Of a DNA stretch of 64,000 nt, positions 7,956 through 20,531 are shown piece after piece. The DNA is from Eremophila alpestris peregrina (lineage: Eukaryota; Chordata; Aves; Passeriformes; Alaudidae). The stretch is taken from NCBI GenBank assembly GCA_009792885.1, contig WMCF01000033.1, forward strand, positions 1,925,344 to 1,989,343. The letters are read 5' to 3'. Each line of letters starts with the position of its first letter. The first letter of the stretch is position 1. Under the pieces are notes generated by a model, which was not told the origin of the DNA, ran no database searches, and worked only from the letters and a program-made list of their open reading frames with translations. The position numbers and the translations under genes are program-made.

Positions 7956-10900
7956 GTGTATAATCAAATATTCCTCCCCCCCCCCAGTGGTTATAGATTT
8001 GTGTATCAAACCACGTTTTTTACCTGTGGTAATGGTCAGCTGAAATGTGAACTTCATGCTAAACTAATTTCTTTTTTCCTGAAGTAATTTCCTAACCAGG
8101 ATGGCTGTTGTATTTTGGCAAAAAGCTTTGTACATTTTGAGACACAGAAAATAGTTACTGATAATAAAAACAGCCTTTTGTGGTGATTTAGGAAAGGTGT
8201 GCAAATGCTGTCTGAAAACATTTCCACAAAAATCTAATACATTCTTCACGTAAATAAACATGTTAGCATTTTATTCTTTAAGTATTGAAACATTGCCATA
8301 ATCCTCAAAAACACTAAAGGTTACTTAAGTAACTTAAAAGTAAACAATGAAATATTGTGTGGTTACATCTCAGCTAAGGACCAAATTAGGGTTGATGTAA
8401 AAAAAAAGGTAAAGGCCTTAGTGTGCTACATGAATCATGATGTGCACGACCTTCGGACTTCATGTACAGAAAATATTTTAGATCTAATTCTTTTCTTTGT
8501 GTGTGTCTGTTCTGAATAGTCAAGAATGTTACTGTGTTACTTGGCATTCTTTATTGAACAAACATTTCTGCTGAACATTTCTTAAAGGGAAATGCAATGC
8601 TGAAAGCTACTCAGCCTAAAAGATATAAGTAAAAGCTAAAGGCCTTTGCCAGATTCATTATTTTAAAATAATGTCTATACAATGTCAAAAGAAACAAAAA
8701 ATTTAATTACTTCTGAACTTTCATGGTAATTGACTGGTAGCTGATTTAATCAAAAAGCTGTTTGGAATTTTGTATCCATCACTCTCACTAATTATAGTCC
8801 ACCATCTAAAAGCTTGGTCCAGCTTTGGAGGACAGTTCCAGCTTTGTCCTCGTACAGATGGTAAGATTAGACTTTATCACATCACACCACAACACCTTTT
8901 ACATTTATTTGAATCATGCTACATTTGAGATCATCCCTCTACTTTTTTTTTTTCTTTTTCATTTTTGGTGATTTTAATATTTTTGTGATGTTAATTAATG
9001 CATTAATATTTTCTGCAAACCCAGCCAGTGCATGCATCTCCTTCAGCATGGATGCAGGCTATCAGAAGATTCTGCCTCCAATTTCCTGCCTCCTGTGGGT
9101 TGTCTGGCCACTGTGTTATAAAAATATGCATTTGTATACCTAGGTCTTAATTGTGCCCAAATTAAGGTAAAGAGGAAAATCATAGTGGCTGCAGGATCAG
9201 GCTCTCAGTTCTAACTCTTGTGCACAGTATTAGGCCTCCTGATACTGTGAAGAACAAACATGGAATGTTTTGGAATGTGATCTGAAATACTACCTCTGGC
9301 CTGATACAGAAAAATTAATACCACTGAATTGACAAACTCACAGCTTCAGAGTCTGGCAGATGGAAGTCCCAGGTTTTTGTGCGTTCTTTTTTTGTTTTGT
9401 GTGTTGTTTGTTTGTTTGCTTTTTTGCCAGAAAGAAGAAAGGGGTGGTGACAGGCAGATGGGCTGACAAAATAAGGCTTTCTCTCTTTTTTGGTATGGTT
9501 GTCAAATATATACAAGAAAAGCCAGCATAAAATGGAGGAAAAGAAAAACCACAACATGGAGGAGAGGACACAGTTCTGAGCTGCAGAATTACAAAGGTAG
9601 AGAGACCAGAGCTGTAAGAAAGGATTGTTACCTAAAATATATTAAAATGTACACATAGAGTATGATTGCACATTACAGAAATTTCTTCTTCAACATCTCC
9701 TTATCATTTATAGAATATTGAAATCTATAAATTAACATCTAGCTTTAAAGGCAAAACAACTGCTAAAGATTCATTGCAAGATTATGTAGTACATGTGACT
9801 CTCATCACAATTTCATCACAAAATTTATATTACCAAGTCCTCCACCCAATCTCTCAGCTTGACTTTTGTTCTTTCTTTTTCCCTCCAAGAAGGTTGTGAG
9901 ATGGATTCAGATAGAAAGATTGCTATGAGATTTTACTATTTGTTTAGAGCATATACACATTTTAAAGAGCTGTTCATTAAAATTTCTTAGAGAATTATAA
10001 CCTGTCTATTGAATAAAGAAATTATGAAGGAAATGCATAAGTACTTGAATAATAATTAATCAGGGAAACAGACTACCTCACCTCATGCTGAATAGTAATT
10101 TTTACAGCTTGAGCTTTGTTACTGAAAACAAAATAGTTCAACCATTCAAAATGAAGGGAAATCATTAGTATCTCCAGAGGACTAAATCATAAAATTTAAA
10201 CAGTGGCATAATTATTTCTGAAAAGTCTCCGATTGACATTGTTTCATCTCTGTATTGCTCTTCACAGAGTTAAGAGACAGTAACATAAGAAGATATTCTA
10301 ATACCAGTTTTCTGCTGAATTATTACTGAATTCCAAGAGTTTCTTCTGGAATGGAAGAAACGCTAATGAAATGCCCCTCGAACTTTTAAGTCAGTATCAA
10401 GCCTTCTATATTATAAAACATATTTTTTTGAATCAAATATTTTAAGCAGATCAAAACAATACAAACAATATTTTCTCCAACATTTATTTCTTGCTGGATT
10501 AATATTGTTAGAGATTGAATTATATCCATATACCAGTAAGTAATATGATCATAGAAATAAAGGAGTCTGCATATGCCAGAAAGTCCAGCAAAATTTGTCT
10601 CATAATCACAGCCACAAAAGTGCAATATATTAAATAAAATACTGCCTTGAAACAGGCAATTGTGTGAATTATTTAATTGGTATGATTATTGCAGGCAGTC
10701 CTCATATCTGCTGAAAATGCAGCACTTGTCACATATTAAAAAGAAAATATTTGCTTTCAGAAATTTTTGGTATGTATTAATTTCAATAAATGCATTGTTT
10801 GTCTAGGCAGGACTATTCAATAAAACATGTTTTGTTTGCTTACAGATAGTTCTGATTAACAGTTAAGGAACTTAGCTTTTTATTTAAATATGTGAAAGCA

Positions 10901-13900
10901 CTTGATTTATTTTGGTAAGGTAAAACCTATAGTAATTTAATACCTTTTTTACCAAGTATTTGATATTTTTTGGTCTGTTTAACCTGAAAATCATTTTTTT
11001 CTACTGGGCAGTATTTTTTGAGTTAAATGAGATTAATTTATTAAAAAAGAAGTAGGTCTTATCTATTTACCTTTTGATTAGCTTTATTCAACTTGCTTTT
11101 ATCTTCTATTCATCAAAACAAAGTCTTCTGATTTCCCTTCATACGTGAAAAAAGCCAAATATTCTTAGGCTGTAAAAAAAAGGGGAAAAATTCTAGAGCT
11201 TTCACATTTTAATTTTAGTTTTTAGCCATTGATATTTCAGTCCTTATTTAAATACTCAGGAATAGAGGCAACCAAAGAAGTACTGCTGTTTAAAACATTA
11301 CAGTTCCTCTGATTTCTAACAATTCAGGAAATCTTACATATTATAAAAGTTCCATTATCCCCTTATTTTATGAAAACACAAATCAAAACTCTAAAAATTT
11401 ATTTGAATTTATATTTTACAATTTCTTGCCAAATTAAAAAATAAAATCACAGGGATAATTTCCACACTTTGTCTAAGATCATGCAAAAAACTGAGTAATA
11501 AAAGTATTTAAAGGTCTGTGGATGTGAGCTTTAAGGCATCAAGCCAGAGTTACTGTGATTTACTAGACAGTACATCCTCCAGGACAGCAGCTCTGTTGTT
11601 TTATGTGTTTTGACTTATTTTGAAGTTCTTGTAATTAAATCAAAATCCTGTATTTACTGATTTTTCAGTTGTTCTCTTTCCTTCTTTTTCTTTCACAGAG
11701 AAATAAAGCTCTGTAGTTTATAATGTGTTTGCTCTTTCCTCAGATAAAACTCTGATGCCTTTGATTAAATTCAGGGAGGTTTACAAATGAGGCCTACATG
11801 AAGCATGTTGCTTTTAATGTCAGATGGAGAAATACAAACATTCCTGCTGCTTCATTGGAATTACTACTGTAATTCCATGTCTAGTCCTGTGTCACAGATG
11901 AACAGTTTGTCATATTCACAAAAATACTAGGAACTGCCTTTTAGTTATTGTATTGATATTCTGTTTTTGTAAGCAACATTTATAGGAAGCAGGTCTTAAA
12001 TGGAAATTTTTGCTACTTTTGAAATGATCTGACATAATTTACAGATGCTTCAAAGTTGAGGCAGCTCTCAGATACAGATGTCACACATTGTACCCAAAGT
12101 TCTTTACATCTAGCTTTATTTTGTAGATTTATTGAGAAAAGTCTAATTTGTATGTGATTTTTAGCGGTAAGCCAAATACATTTGAAATTTGTTAATGTTC
12201 AAAGGAAGGCTTTTTACATGTTTATACGTGTGATGGTAAGATTGTAGCCTTGCTGGTGGAAACCTGTAAGGAGGATATTATGCTCTATTGTCAAGAAGCA
12301 TTCACAGTCTGTCACATTAGTGCTAGAGATGTGTGTAGAAGAGTAATTATTATAAGCTGACATCCAGGAAATGTAAGTAAAAATAGATAAACCTCAAAGG
12401 AAAATTCAGCTGTGTGGTTTAGGTACTATTTTTCTCCAGATGTTTAATGTCACGACACTAAAATGTTGTTTAGCATAGCACCTAATTTTGCTATGTAAAA
12501 TAATTTTGTATTTTATTTTCTTAGCTCTGCACTTAGTTTCTTATTGAATTAGACAAAAGTAGAAATACAAACAGTGAGTTATCATTAATCCAGTATTTAG
12601 AGGTATGTCACATAACATTTTTAATTCTTTTTATACAGTTCCACAGTATCAAGCAGCAAAAGTATCTAATTCTGTTAATGTAATGAACAGTTTTTATTAA
12701 AAAACTTGTTGCAACATAATATTGCAGCAAGAACAAGCACTGTGTGGCATTTTTTGCTGGAATTAGACCTGCTGTTTCATGAAAATGTTTGATTCTGGTC
12801 ATAAAGCAAGGCTTGCACGCCAAAATTATAGATGCCTTAAAAGAAGCTTTGATAAATAAGGTCCTGCAGACCCTGGCATTCACAGTTCCCTTTTGGCAAC
12901 AGTAAGGAATGGCTGAGTAATAGTTAGGAAACTGATTTAAAATTGTTTATTGCATCTAAACATATGAAGGCTAGATCTGCAGCTAGTGTGAATCAGCATA
13001 TCTGCCTTCAAATTACTTATATTGCATTGTGTCAGCAGAGAATCTGGCCCATATCCATTATCTAGAGGGAATATCAACTACTACAAAGCATACTTATCTA
13101 ACCAAAAGCAAACGGAGTGTACGTAGCTCATTGATGTTTCTTGTAACACTTATGTTAACCTTTATAGTGTGATAAAAATCTGGCACAGTTATGTATGGTT
13201 GCAAAGGATCTTGCTTTGATAATATCAACAATTATAAATTAGCACTTATTGCTTTTAATGCTACTTTAAATTACATTGATAAAAGCTTAACTTGGTATTG
13301 ATGAGAGGACCAGTAATTTAGGATCTTGCTGTTGCTCTAATGAACTTCTCTGGGAGCAGAGTGAGGCCTTTTCTCTGAAACAGATCTGCCTATCAAAGTA
13401 GTATGATGTGGTTTGGGTTTTTTTCCTTTTACATTTTTTTTAAATATCTGTAGAGTATTTTTTGTGTTCTCCTGCTGCATGTATTTCATATCTTGTAACA
13501 ACCACATTTTACAGAACTACTAAGTTTAGGATTCTGGCTTTTACATATAAACAAATGTATTATTCAACTCAACAAAATCACCAAGAGTGAATTCAGATAC
13601 AGAGGCAGCTGCAGATTTCCAAATGAAAAGTTCTAGTTCAAATGACAACACTGTGAGACCCAGAGTAACGTAACAAACCCTGGCTCAGTCTTCATTTGTT
13701 TGGCTCAATTAATGAAAATTTACTAGTTACCAGAATTTTGAGCAGTAAACACTGGGACTAAGAAGTATCTCAATTAGTGGATGTGATGCTGCAACCATTA
13801 AACCTGTTCAGCAGATGCTCCAGCAATAACTTACGGGCAAATTGAAGCATTGAAGTACACAGAATTTTACACATGCTGAATTGTCTGCATCATTTATATG

Positions 13901-14434
13901 ACATCAAGTTTACTTCAGGCTGTGGAAATTGTTTTGCTGTTAAAAATACAGTTGTGGTTTCTGCTGATTTTAAATAGCAAGTGACATTAGGATCACTTTG
14001 AGAAAACAAAGAGGAATGCTTTGGTGCCTCTAAATTTATTATACTGGCAACACCACTGAAAACTATGAGTGTCCATGTACTCTCTGTTTCATGCAAGATT
14101 TATTTGTTGTGAGAGAAAACCCTGATGGTTGGTTAGTGAATTAGGTCAATAAGCAGTAGGATAGTGATAGGGGAGATTCTATTGCTCTTGGGGATTTAGG
14201 CTTCCTAGCACGACATTTAAATCAATAGGAATCATCAGCTACCCTAATCTGCCCGTACCAAATAGCACTGGGCCTAAGGTGGTGGAGAAAAATTGGAAGA
14301 GACCCTGGGAAATGGCTTTCTTTCCCTTGAAAAAATTAATGAAATGTATTGTGTAGGTGCTTATAAAGACTTTTATAATCTTTTCTGTAGCTGCAATTTT
14401 ATTAAAAATACAATGTAATTTCTAAAGATAGCAC

Positions 14435-14456
14435 TAATAATAATAATAATAATAAT
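14435..14456. repeat. (TAA)n microsatellite
   Basis: About seven perfect TAA units lie in AT-rich DNA. No associated gene. Confidence 0.85.
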
Positions 14457-15136
14457 CACTTGTTATTTATGCAGTCATAGAATTCAACTATTTTTGCAAA
14501 TGCATCAGTAACCTGTCAAAATGTAGAGAAGAAAGCTGCACAAGGCGAGAAATTCCAATTATAGTATAAACAAAATGTTAAGGTCCTGTCTTGCAGCTGC
14601 TGGTATTAGTTAACACAGTGCTGATACAGTTAAAATGACAACAGAAAGACAGAGTTAAAATTACACAGTTATGTACAAACAAGATGAAGAAATTTAAGAA
14701 GCCTCTATTTCGTAGGTCAAATAACACTAAATCAGTAATAATTCAAATTGTTGACGATACAAACCAGAACTATAAAAGTCTATCAATGAGATGAATGATA
14801 AATCTGTGTTGTTTTCACATCCTATGTTTTCACTGAGTGCACAGGAATTTGAGGTGAATGTATACTGCCATAGCAGCTCTCAGAAATCTGGGAAACAATG
14901 TTTTTCTAAAGGCAAAATTATTCTCTTCATTTCTTAGTAGCAGTCAAATATAATTTAATTTTGGTCAATTTTCTATATAAAATCCTGAAGTACATTTGTT
15001 ATACAAGTAATAACAATTTTAGATAATACATTATAAACAGTGCATCTCTGAAAAAACCTCTTGCCTTACGCTTATTATAAAACATAAGTAAACCCTTTCT
15101 TTGTTTATATGGTTATATTTATTTAAAGGATCTTTG

Positions 15137-15375
15137 CAGACAAAAGACTTCAAAATAAGCATTAGGAGCTCCCTTGAACTGCAGAGTGTGCTCACCCAGG
15201 AGCACGTTAACCTCGGAGAGCTACGTCAGCTCGCAGCAGAGATTCGCTGCCGGCGTCGCTCTGACTGCCAGCCAGGAAGTCTGCTCGCAGCACCTACACA
15301 GGATGTGTGTTTGTTCAGTCAAATGTTGTTGCCATTATACCATTTTTACAGCAATAAAGTTCCATTGAGGCCAAT
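15137..15375 (+). other. CpG-dense patch with possible terminal exon features
   Basis: Nine CpG dinucleotides fall within about 90 bases (15,202-15,290) inside a CpG-poor desert, including TACGTCAG, a CRE-like half site. On the plus strand a possible 3' splice site (ATCTTTGCAG) lies at about 15,137, and AATAAA lies at 15,353-15,358. An uninterrupted reading frame covers the patch, but its product resembles nothing I know. It could be a lone regulatory element, a lncRNA terminal exon, or a young GC-rich insertion. Confidence 0.25.
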
Positions 15376-16399
15376 TAGGAACTACTAGAGTGGAGACTGA
15401 GCAACAAATTTCAAAATTTGATCCATCATTTCTTGGCTGTCAAGCCCCGTGCCCATCTGCTCACATGGCAAGCAGCCCACTTGCAAGTGAGCTGGACCTT
15501 TCCTCTAAGAAATGAGTGACAGGGAAGAACAGCTTAGTTGGTCTGTAACAATGCAAACAATTTTTTCCTGCAGGAAGTGTGGTGCAGTATTTAGGAGAGC
15601 TGGAGAGCATTTGCCTTCTTTCACTTAATTGTATTTTTGGCGTGTACATTGTTAGAAATGGTTAAGCAGCAGAGAAAGAAAAGCAGGGGTTTACTGGTAC
15701 TGGTTGCTGCCAAAAAGACAGGTTGTATTGGAACAGGTGCTTTGAAAATCTGTGAAAGCCAGCTGAAAGGTGTCAAAATGTGCATAACATGAACCAACAG
15801 TTCACAGACATTTTGTGTGAATTTGGTGTTGTATCAGGAAAGTTTAGAAGGAGCCCTCAGAAGAGATTATCTGCCTTAGGAACAGCCAGCCAGCTTAACA
15901 GGCAGACCCTTGTCTGCTCATTCACAGCGTGCATGATGCTCTCATGCAGGAGGGAAGACAAAGGAAAGAAAAAATATTTCCTTCTGTTACATTTATATAC
16001 TTCATTATCCTGGAACCATCAAATCAGGGAAAAAAAAGATACAATAATCTCTTCCTAAAATATGTTAAGCTGATCATCTAGCCTAAAAATAAAAGTGGAT
16101 CAACTGAGACTCCATAAGCTGCATTTGGGTGAGTGATTAACTGCAGAGTGTGTGCAGGTAAAAGAAAGCAGAATGTGTGATCCTTTTTTATCATACCGGT
16201 CAAACTAATGCCTGTGAGCCACACTTGTCCCTTGACCTTGTTAAATGTGGCCCACGTGTTGGAGGGAGTACAAGAAACTTTTCTGACACATTCCCTTCCC
16301 ACATGTTTTTCCTGCAGTGTGCTACTGTAGATAGCTCTAAAACACATGGGACTACAAGTGGGTTCCCCATGTGCATTTAAAACTTAACAGAGCTACAAC

Positions 16400-16690
16400 A
16401 GTCAAAACCACATGGGGATAGAAAAGGAGCATCAGGAAAAAGAAAGCTTTTTGACTATTTGTGCTCATGTTCTTCACGTGCTCAGAGAACACATGGGAGA
16501 GCAAGAGCAAGACAAAAACGACAAGGGAGAGCAAGAGAAGAAAGGAAGAGGGAGAAAGAAGCAGACAGAAGCAAAGCAAAAGGAACAAAGCAAGATGGCA
16601 TTGAAAAGGAAAAGGAGAAAAGACAAGTGAGAAAGGAGAAGGCATTGCAAGGAAATGACAGGAACTGGCAGAGAAAAAAATAATAGAGAA
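16400..16690 (+). repeat. Purine-rich (GA) tract
   Basis: The plus strand is mostly G and A for nearly 300 bases, with repeated GAGAGCAAGAGCAAGA-like phrases. It produces lysine/glutamate-rich ORFs that are compositional artefacts. A pyrimidine-rich stretch follows at 16,800-16,940, so strand composition switches within 150 bases. Confidence 0.7.
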
Positions 16691-19446
16691 AATCATTTCA
16701 CTGCTTGAAAGGATTAAACCAAATAAGCTTGCCTGTGCTTTTCATTTCAGCTTTATAGTTTGTGTGTGTGTTTAGTTTTAACAAATGTAAGAAGAGGCAT
16801 CTTGTGCACATTTCCCCATGTCATCCCTCCTTTCATTTTGTCTCCCAGTGCTGCATCTTTGTTTCTGCTTCTGCTTTCTGTCTCATTCCGTCTCTTGCTT
16901 ACCCCTCCCCTTTTTCTCTTCTCTTCTCTGCCTCTCACAGGCAATGAATGAGATGTAGCATATCATTGTATTAGCAGAGCCAGGTTTTTCCTGAACTTGC
17001 CTTGAAAATGTAATACCAGTATACTGTTATTCTTTCAGCCTTTCCCCTCACCCCCCAAGACTCAGTGGAGACAGGCTGAAATCCTCAACAGAAACCTAAG
17101 TGAGCATATGAGTGAAATGTGACTTTTGCTCCTTGTCAGTCATGGGTTATGGCCACAGCCTTGATTTCAAGGAGCTTTACAAGAAGTCAGTGCTGGGAAA
17201 TTTTTCACTTTCTTGGTGAAATCAAAGAGGAACAAATAATCTCTCATCTTCCTCTCTCATGCTTGTGGACACACATCTGCATGTGCAGCCTCTCCTCTGG
17301 GCTTCCTGAGGTGCACTGCTCTCTCTGTGCTCCACTTACCCTGTAAGCTGTCGTTGGGAAAGACAATTTTGTGTGTCACACAGCAAATCTAAGTACTCTC
17401 ACAGAAATATACAAATATTATGTTATCTAATAGGATACATTTGGTTTAATTTGAATTGGAATAAAATTAAATAGCTTTGAATCAATTTGTTATTATATTA
17501 TCATTGGATAGCCTTTTGTGTCATCTCAGAATTTTTTCTTTGATTTGGGGATGAAGATGATGTTGAGATTTGGCATTGCATGTAGATTTATGATTTTTTA
17601 TCTTTAAAAACAAATGAAGAGTCTTTAAATATGTATGAACTTTGGTTTTGACCCCACTTTCTTTGGATCTTACACTCTATTTTTCTATTTCTTGTTGTTG
17701 ACCCTTTTTAGCTACATGCCAGGATCTCAAGGTTTCCAAACTAAAGCCAGGAACTCAGGAGGATGAACAGCTTTCAGGAAACGGTCAACAGCTCTCAGGG
17801 TGCAATTCTAAAGGTCATTTGTTATCACATCTGTTCCTGTCAAGGCGTCCTCTCTGAGGCAAAGCCCATCTGAGAGGCTGGAAACCCTGGGAGGTTCTAC
17901 GGTAGGATTTTCTCTCTCATGCTGTATGATGAGACTGAAAAGAGTGCATTCATCTGTGGAGTTCTCCCAGTGTCAGGGAAAGCTGTCAGAAACCTTTTCC
18001 CCCTGCACTGTTTCACTGTGCCCTTCATTTCCCAGCCAGTGGCCTAAGTTCAAACCCCCCCAGTTAATATTAGGATTTGTCTGATTTCCCCTGGTTCTCT
18101 AAGGCAGAGTAAAACTGGAGACCTCCATTTGGCAGAAAGTCCAAGATTTTTTGAATGTGGCTGTGACGAATGAGAGTCAGAGGAGAAGGGAAGAATGCTG
18201 GGGTTGAATGACTAGCCCAGGATGAATGCTGGGCATAGCTTTGCTGGTCTTGGAACTTCTCAGTGCTGGAAGTTGTTCACTCCATGGAATTGAGATGATT
18301 AGGCTGGGCAAGCAACGCTGCTCAGGCTTGGAGGTAGAGTCCTGCTTAGTGCTTCCCACCATCCACTCACATCACTGGGACCACTTTGCCACATTGTACC
18401 AGAAAAACGCCGTAAGTATTTTATATATAGAAGTGAAGACAAGCAAGCATTTTATGGCAGTAATCTAATTATTTAAGCTGAGAAATTATAGTGATATTGT
18501 AGTACTCAAAAAAACAAACCAAACAACAACAAAACCAAAAACAGAGGCAGAATTTACAATATTCTGTACTGGACTGTTATCTAGCCCAGTTTTTAAATAA
18601 TACGTGTATATAACAAAACTTAAGAAGTATTCTTGTATCAGGTAGATAATATGTGTTTTTAAATGTAAGCACATTCCAGAGTACTTGTTTCCTTACTCTG
18701 TTATTTACAGGACTGTATTAGATTGAATATTATCAGCCAAAGCATCCCCTAGCACAATCTGGTAACACCCTGTTGGGATCTATGTAGGTGTATCATTTAT
18801 TGGCTAGCCTGCTTTAAATAACTGAACTATTATATGTCTCTGTTCATATTTTGGAAAATAAATTGTTTCTGTTATTTAAAGAAAGTGAAGATATAGTAGC
18901 TTAGAGGATAACCCATTTTCAAGCATAAATAAATTCAGACATTCTTTACACATTTAAAACTTCAGTAAATTTTTAATGTCTCTATTGCTCTATGAAGGTA
19001 AAAAAGTTAGGTAAAAGTGGTACTTTGGGGAAGAGGCTTTTGTCCTTGTTTACCATGAAGAGGTATTCCAGAAGTGTTCCACATTGTATCTTACATAGCA
19101 GACAGAGGATAAAAAATGGTGTGTTCTGCATCTGTCACTCAAAGAAAATTCCCCTTTCCCTTTTTGGGAAAGTTGCCTAAGGATGATGGCTGATAGCAAT
19201 GATCCATATTTAGGCAACTAGACGATTGTGACAACATTAGCTGGAGTAAGGGAATGCAGACAAAGTCAAAACATCTGTTATGGTAACTTTAACTTACCCA
19301 ATTATTTCTACTTGTTGTGGTGTCATAACTTACATTCCTACATCATCTTGCCATAAAAGTATCTAGCTTTGAAATTCAGCTCTAACTTTAAATTATTTGC
19401 TTTACACTTCATATAATAAAATTAATATTCTGAAGCACAGCAGTTG

Positions 19447-19452
19447 ATCTTT
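19447..19452. repeat. Left target-site duplication of the solo LTR
   Basis: ATCTTT precedes the LTR, with one extra G before its terminal TG. The same six bases follow the LTR at 20,526-20,531. Confidence 0.65.
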
Positions 19453-19453
19453 G

Positions 19454-20525
19454 TGTTGGGTTTGCCTGGACAGGTTTTCGTAATGAGAGGGCTACAGGGG
19501 GGTTTCTTTGAGAGGGTGCCAGAAGCTTTCTCCATGTCCAACAGAACCAATGCCAGCCAGCTCCAAGACAGACTTGCCACTGGCCAGGGCCAAGCCATCA
19601 GGGATGGTGGTAGAGCCTCTGGGATAACACACTTAAGAAGGGGGAAGGAATCCAGTGCAACTTCACTTGGAGAGAGGAATGAGAATATGTGAGAGGAACT
19701 CTGCAGGCACCAAGATCAGTGAAGAAAGAAGGTAGAGAAGGAGCAGAGATTCCCTTGGAGTCTGTGGTGATGGCTGTGGTGGTCCAGGGTGGAGCAGAGA
19801 TCCACCTGCACCCCACAGAGAAGCCCACACTGGAGCAGGTGAGTGCCCAGAGGAGGCTGTGACTGTATCAGATGCTCACCCTGGAGCAGGCTCCTGGCAG
19901 GACCTGTGGCTCTGTGAGAGAGAAGTCCATCCTGGAGCAGGTTTGCTGGCAGGACTTGTGAGCCCACGGGGATCCACACTGAAGCAGCCTGCTCCTGAAG
20001 GACTGTGCCTTGTGGAAGGGACTCATGCTCTAGATGCTTGGGAAGAACTGCATGGGAAAGACTCACACTGGAGAAACTAGTGAAGGACTGCCTCCCATGG
20101 GAGGGAGCCCATGCTGAAGCAGGGGAAGAGTGTGAGGAGTTCTCCTCCTGAGGAGAAAGGAGCAGCAAAGAAAACGTGATGAACTGGCCACAGCCTCCAT
20201 TCTTCATGTCCCTGTGCTGGAGGGAGGAGGTAGAGAAAATGGGGAGTGGAGTTGAACCTGGGAAGAAGGGAAGGGTGGGGAGAAGGTATTTTAAGATTTA
20301 GGCTTTATTTTCTCATTATCCTACTCTGACTTGCTTGGTAATAAATGAAACTCATTTCCCCAAGTCAAGTCTGTTTTGCCCATGGCACTAACTGGTGAGT
20401 GGTCTCTCTGTGTCCTTATCTCAATCCATGAACATTTTGTTACATTCTCCCTCCCCTGTCCAGCTGAGGAGGACAGTGATAGAGTGGGTGGGCACCTGGC
20501 ATCCAGCCAGGGTCAACCCACCACA
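19454..20525 (+). mobile_element. Solo LTR of an avian endogenous retrovirus, about 1.07 kb
   Basis: The element opens with TGTTGGGTTTGC and ends with CAACCCACCACA, so it has TG...CA ends. I recognise it as a long LTR common in passerine genomes (TguLTR type in zebra finch; the exact family needs a library search). Familiar blocks are ATGTCCAACAGAACCAATGCC, GGGATAACACACTTAAGAAG, ATTTTAAGATTTAGGCTTTATTT, and AATAAA at 20,340-20,345. ATCTTT lies beside both ends. No internal retroviral sequence or second LTR is present, so it is a solo LTR left by recombination. Its middle (about 19,780-20,130) is built from diverged repeats around CACACTGGAGCAGG. CpG sites look largely decayed to TG/CA, suggesting an old insertion. 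Short ORFs within it are not genes. Confidence 0.88.
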
Positions 20526-20531
20526 ATCTTT
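20526..20531. repeat. Right target-site duplication of the solo LTR
   Basis: ATCTTT directly follows the terminal CA of the LTR and matches the copy at 19,447-19,452. Confidence 0.65.

Larger units (their letters stand above)
7956..19446. other. AT-rich intergenic DNA, no gene recognised
   Basis: I see no exon series, RNA gene or coding ORF with a recognisable product. ORFs here are short and of random composition. Contents worth naming are listed separately: an ATA/ATT microsatellite, a small CpG-dense patch near 15.2 kb, and purine-rich and pyrimidine-rich tracts at 16.4-16.95 kb. Other low-complexity spots include C runs near 7,976 and T runs near 8,942. Confidence 0.6.

Noticed and set aside
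16412..16683. Lys/Glu-rich ORFs of 72-74 codons
   Set aside because: They are translations of the purine-rich tract in different frames.
19444..20207. ORFs of 70-163 codons in the solo LTR
   Set aside because: They arise from the LTR repeat array on both strands and match no retroviral protein.
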